DNA of 9,403 nt from Acidimicrobiaceae bacterium (lineage in GTDB: Bacteria > Actinomycetota > Acidimicrobiia > Acidimicrobiales > Bog-793), in assembly GCA_027459565.1 (NCBI GenBank), contig DAIDIA010000012.1, positions 1-9,403 on the forward strand, in the 5' to 3' direction. Made by a program: the position numbers and the translations under genes. The notes under the pieces were generated by a model, which saw only the letters and a list, made by a program, of their open reading frames with translations, did no database searches and had not been told where the DNA came from. Below are positions 6,871 through 9,403 of the stretch, piece after piece (the stretch's first letter is position 1; each line of letters starts with the position of its first letter).

Positions 6871-7677
6871 TTGGCGGACGCGACGATCGGAACGCGCGCG
6901 CGTGACCTGATCGTCGCGTTCAAGGGCGACCCCGCGCACAGCGCCCTGCTGCTGGACTTCGACGGCACGCTGACCCCGATCGAGCGCGATCCCGAGGTGC
7001 CGATGCTCAGTGACGCGCAGATCGATCTCCTGCACGCGCTCTCGCTCTCGATCGGCACGCTCGCGATCGTCTCGGGAAGGACCGCCGGCTTCCTCGTCGG
7101 ACGGCTCGGGTTCGCAACGCACCCACAGACCCGCCTGGTCGCATTCGGACGGGGGGGTCTCGACGCCATCGATTCAACCGGCACGATCACCTCGAACGAA
7201 TCGTTCGCGAGGTGGGACACGACCATGCGCGAGCTCGCGGACAATGCGCGAGAGGCCGCGCCGCTCGCGTGGATCGAGGAGAAGGGAGTCGTCCTCACCT
7301 TCCACTGGAGACGTGCGCCCGAGACCGAGCCGGCGCTGCGCGAGGTCGCGCGACGCGCGGTCTCGCGCCTCGGTCTTGAGGCTCGCGAGGCGAAGCAGTC
7401 GATCGAGGTCTTCCCGCGGGGCGTGCCGGGCAAACCCGAGGTCGTCCGCCTGCTCGCCGGGGGCTCGCGCGTCCTCGCCTACTTCGGTGACGACACAGGC
7501 GACCTCGAGGCCTACGACGCGCTCGACCGTCTCGGTGACGAGACGCGGACCTTCAGGGTCTGTGTCAGAGGAGTCGATGTCCCCGCGGGCATGCAAGAGC
7601 GAGCCGACCTCGTGCTCGATTCAAGCGTCGAGACCTTCGAGCTCCTCACGCTGCTCGCAGACGAACTCCGCGCCTGA
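6871..7677 (+). CDS. otsB: Trehalose-6-phosphate phosphatase (HAD superfamily)
   Basis: Removes phosphate from trehalose-6-phosphate, the second step of the OtsA-OtsB route. It has 268 aa from TTG 6871. The alternative TTG 6865 overlaps the acnA stop as TTGA, but the AGGG of GAGAGGG (6858-6864) abuts it, whereas 6871 has a 6-base spacer. No ATG or GTG start is available. Seen (numbering from 6871): HAD motif I D-F-D-G-T at 29-33, with nucleophile Asp29 and acid/base Asp31; motif II S-G-R at 68-70; a motif III lysine, probably Lys188, in P-G-K-P-E-V-V; motif IV G-D-D-T-G-D at 206-211 with the Mg-binding aspartates. The motif III context (GK rather than the common DKG) is slightly unusual. Length is normal for bacterial OtsB. 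It follows acnA with no real gap, so it is likely translated by coupling, and it converges on otsA. Confidence 0.93.
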   Translation: MADATIGTRARDLIVAFKGDPAHSALLLDFDGTLTPIERDPEVPMLSDAQIDLLHALSLSIGTLAIVSGRTAGFLVGRLGFATHPQTRLVAFGRGGLDAIDSTGTITSNESFARWDTTMRELADNAREAAPLAWIEEKGVVLTFHWRRAPETEPALREVARRAVSRLGLEAREAKQSIEVFPRGVPGKPEVVRLLAGGSRVLAYFGDDTGDLEAYDALDRLGDETRTFRVCVRGVDVPAGMQERADLVLDSSVETFELLTLLADELRA

Positions 7678-7697
7678 AGTCGCTCGCCTCCTCGAGG

Positions 7698-9131
7698 TCA
7701 CACCGCAGTCCTTGCGTAACTGACACAGCGTGCGAGCCACTCGCTCGGCGCGAACTCTCCGGCGCGCGCCTTGAGCGCCCGGGCGCGTGGCACGCGCCAC
7801 TCGGAGGGAAGCGTCAACGCCTCCTCGAGCGCGTCGGCGGTCATGTCGACGTTGAACGGATCGATTCCGATCACCGCGTCATGGAGCTGCGCGTACGCTC
7901 CCGCTCCTGTGCTGAGGATCACCGCGCCGTCTCGCGTGTTGAGCACCGGCGCCTCCTTCGCGACCAGGTTCATGCCGTCGAGCAGAGGATTGACCAACAA
8001 GACGTCGTAGAGTCGATAGGCGGCAAGCGAGGTCTCGTAGTCCTGGTCGACCTCGAAGACGATCGGCTGATGCCCCTCGGTGCCGTATCGCCCGTTGATC
8101 TTGCCGACCAGACGCTCGATCGCCGCCCGGTAGTCGCGGTACTGCGCGAGCTCGGTGCGCGAGGCATAGGCACGGGCATAGAAGACCACCTCGGTGCGAT
8201 ACTCGAGACGACGCTCGAGGAGCTCGGCGTATGCCTCGAATCCACGCAGGATGTTCTTCGTCGGTTCGAGCCGGTCGCTTCGCAACACGATGCGCCGACC
8301 CGAGAATCGCCGCTTGAGCTGCTGCTCGCGAAGCTCGACTCCCGGGGTCGCGTCCTCGAGCCGGAGCTGTGCCACGTCGATCCCGAGCGGACAGGTGAAG
8401 ATCTCTGGAGCGCTCACGCCGAAGTGATCGAGAGACTCCTTGAACGACGCCGCCCACCGGTCGGTGTGGAACCCACAGGCGCCATACGCGGCCATCCCCT
8501 CGAGCAACTCGTCGACGACGTCACGGGAAAGGAGTTCAAGGTCCGCAGGGGTGGCAAAGGGCGTATGGGTGAAATGCAGCGTTCGAAGGTCGGGGCGTTC
8601 GGCGCGCAGCACCTTCGCCACGAGCGGCAGGTGGTAGTCGTTCACCATCACCGTCGCGCCCGGGCGCGCCAGACGGACAATCTCGGCGGCGAAGGCCGCG
8701 TTGTACTGACGGAAGTGCGCGAAGGCGCGTCGCCAACGCTCATCGAAGTCCACGGTGGCGATGTCGGTCATCGAGTGGTGGAAGAACCAGAGCGTCGACG
8801 ACGCGATGGTCTCGTAGGCATCGCGCACGCACTCCTCGTCCATCACGAGAAAGCGGAGTTCGACCCCCTTGACGAGTGTCGACACAGCCTCGTCGGCTGC
8901 GAGCTCGCGTTCGAGCGCTCCGGACGCGCATGCGATCCAGGTCGCCCCGGTTCCGGTGATCGCCCGGAGGAGGCTCGGGGCGAGCCCCCCGGGTGCCTTG
9001 CCGGTCACGAGATCGCCCCGTTCATCGCGCGCGAGGGAGACCGGACCGCGGTGCGAGACGATGATCAGATCGTCCGGGAGGTCCGACCGCTGCTCCGCCG
9101 GGACCCGCTCAGCGTCATCCATGGGGACCAT
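7698..9131 (-). CDS. otsA: Trehalose-6-phosphate synthase (GT20), actinobacterial variant
   Basis: Transfers glucose from a nucleotide sugar to glucose-6-phosphate to make trehalose-6-phosphate, the substrate of OtsB. It has 477 aa with a GT-B fold. Seen: the N-terminal glycine pair in A-P-G-G-L at 46-50; N-D-Y-H-L at 164-168; T-H-T-P-F at 188-192; the donor-phosphate pair Arg287 and Lys292 in D-R-L-E-P-T-K-N; and the nucleotide-sugar motif D-G-M-N-L-V-A-K-E at 385-393. The classical D-R-L-D-Y-T-K-G is changed to E-P-T-K-N, keeping Arg and Lys with the same spacing. As I recall, variants of this kind occur in a branch of actinobacterial GT20 proteins that also includes the pseudo-glycosyltransferase VldE, so the donor or acceptor could differ, although the adjacent otsB supports trehalose. 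Starts at ATG 9131 or 9122; neither has a good Shine-Dalgarno, which fits a very short leader. Convergent with otsB across 20 bp. Confidence 0.9.
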   Translation of the reverse strand: MVPMDDAERVPAEQRSDLPDDLIIVSHRGPVSLARDERGDLVTGKAPGGLAPSLLRAITGTGATWIACASGALERELAADEAVSTLVKGVELRFLVMDEECVRDAYETIASSTLWFFHHSMTDIATVDFDERWRRAFAHFRQYNAAFAAEIVRLARPGATVMVNDYHLPLVAKVLRAERPDLRTLHFTHTPFATPADLELLSRDVVDELLEGMAAYGACGFHTDRWAASFKESLDHFGVSAPEIFTCPLGIDVAQLRLEDATPGVELREQQLKRRFSGRRIVLRSDRLEPTKNILRGFEAYAELLERRLEYRTEVVFYARAYASRTELAQYRDYRAAIERLVGKINGRYGTEGHQPIVFEVDQDYETSLAAYRLYDVLLVNPLLDGMNLVAKEAPVLNTRDGAVILSTGAGAYAQLHDAVIGIDPFNVDMTADALEEALTLPSEWRVPRARALKARAGEFAPSEWLARCVSYARTAV

Positions 9132-9145
9132 CTTGGCCGCTCGTT

Positions 9146-9171
9146 AACCCCGAGACGCGTAAGAATTTCCC
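9146..9171 (-). promoter_or_regulatory. Candidate ECF-sigma promoter for otsA (GGGAAA-N17-GTT)
   Basis: On the minus strand GGGAAA (9171-9166) is followed after 17 bases by GTT (9148-9146). This is close to the GGGAAT-N16-18-GTT consensus of SigR/SigH-type stress sigma factors in actinobacteria. Only 14 bases separate GTT from ATG 9131, implying a leader of under about 10 bases. That agrees with the missing Shine-Dalgarno. Short motifs arise by chance, so this is tentative. Confidence 0.3.
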
Positions 9172-9239
9172 GATCCGGCCGCTACGCTTGCCAGACGACA
9201 TTTCATCGCGTGACCAAAATCACCGTTGAGCTGGACGCT

Positions 9240-9268
9240 TTGACTATTTCGGCAATTCCGTCCAAAAT
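9240..9268 (+). promoter_or_regulatory. Sigma70-type promoter driving the SAM riboswitch
   Basis: -35 TTGACT (9240-9245, 5 of 6 consensus) and -10 CAAAAT (9263-9268, 4 of 6) with exactly 17 bases between them, in a locally A/T-rich patch. Transcription would start near 9275, right at the 5' strand of the riboswitch P1 stem, which strongly supports the pairing of the two features. Confidence 0.65.
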
Positions 9269-9275
9269 GTTCGGA

Positions 9276-9386
9276 AATCATCAAGAGCGGCAGAGGGACG
9301 GGCCCTGTGAAGCCGCGGCAACCAGTAATTCGCCGACAGGACAGACCCTGCCGGCGTCACCAGGTGCCAATGCCCGGGCGATGAGG
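9276..9386 (+). ncRNA. SAM riboswitch (SAM-I clan; SAM-I/IV-like)
   Basis: Recognised by the conserved core: ATCATCAAGAGCGGC, GAGGGA, GGCCC, then GCGGCAACC, and later AGGTGCCAAT. Helices seen: P1 TCATC (9278-9282) with GATGA (9380-9384); P2 GCGGC (9287-9291) with GCCGC (9312-9316), then GGG (9295-9297) with CCC (9303-9305); a long P3, CGCCG (9331-9335) with CGGCG (9352-9356) and CAGG (9337-9340) with CCTG (9347-9350). A pseudoknot is possible between CGGGC (9299-9303) and GCCCG (9372-9376). The P4 hairpin of standard SAM-I is essentially absent: only about 9 bases separate GGTGCCAAT from the 3' strand of P1, as in SAM-IV or SAM-I/IV variants. P1 overlaps the GAGGAG Shine-Dalgarno (9383-9388), so SAM binding would be expected to block translation. 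There is no room for a terminator. Confidence 0.88.
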
Positions 9387-9394
9387 AGCATCGA

Positions 9395-9403
9395 ATGACA
9401 TCT
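9395..9403 (+). CDS. Start of a SAM-regulated gene (first three codons only)
   Basis: ATG ACA TCT (M-T-S) starts 6 bases after GAGGAG (9383-9388), directly downstream of the SAM aptamer. Genes under such riboswitches usually make or import methionine, homocysteine or SAM. Nothing in three codons identifies which. The existence of a gene here is well supported by the ribosome site and the riboswitch; its product is unknown. Confidence 0.65.

Noticed and set aside
7684..7697. CCTCGAGG palindrome between otsB and otsA as a terminator
   Set aside because: Self-complementary without a loop and no T-run; too weak to call.
7881..9398. 505-codon plus-strand ORF opposite otsA, running into the riboswitch
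   Set aside because: Antisense shadow of otsA; the minus strand shows clear GT20 motifs, and the 3' end of this ORF overlaps the SAM aptamer.

Overview
The window is a GC-rich bacterial chromosome segment of housekeeping type. Coding is dense, third codon positions are mostly G or C, GTG and TTG starts occur, and there is an AcnA-type aconitase, an actinobacterial-style trehalose-phosphate synthase and a SAM aptamer. I read it as an actinobacterium in the broad sense; Acidimicrobiia or Thermoleophilia are possible, but the sequence alone does not settle the class. I see no transposase, integrase, tRNA, rRNA, CRISPR array or prophage gene.

Left third (1-2688, all minus strand). This looks like one operon, read right to left: a 14-helix DHA2-type drug exporter (MFS), a membrane-anchored SCO1/SenC copper/thiol protein, a 35-codon small ORF, and the N-terminus of a PIG-L/LmbE-type deacetylase that runs off the left edge. 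The small ORF has a good Shine-Dalgarno just after the SCO gene, and its stop overlaps the deacetylase start as ATGA. It is easy to miss because it is so short.

Middle (2689-4192). A 443-bp stretch with no convincing gene carries three tandem 13-bp repeats and further GGTCAC-type half-sites upstream of the exporter. It is followed by an ABC ATPase of the YlmA/ModF-like group (minus strand), with no permease in view. A divergent ~220-bp control region with several inverted repeats separates this ATPase from aconitase.

Right half (4193-9131). Aconitase A (plus strand) is followed immediately by trehalose-phosphatase otsB, which starts at or overlaps the aconitase stop. otsB converges with otsA (trehalose-6-phosphate synthase, minus strand) across only 20 bp. 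Both steps of the OtsAB trehalose pathway are therefore present, but in two transcription units: otsB rides with a TCA-cycle gene, while otsA has its own upstream region, which may contain an ECF-sigma-like promoter (GGGAAA-N17-GTT).

Right edge (9132-9403). A sigma70-like promoter (TTGACT-N17-CAAAAT) leads straight into a SAM riboswitch with a SAM-I-like 5' half and a 3' half lacking a normal P4 hairpin, as in SAM-IV or SAM-I/IV variants. Its closing stem overlaps the Shine-Dalgarno of a gene of which only the first three codons (ATG ACA TCT) are in view. That gene is probably in methionine/SAM metabolism. This riboswitch is the most interesting element. I found no clearly novel multi-gene system.
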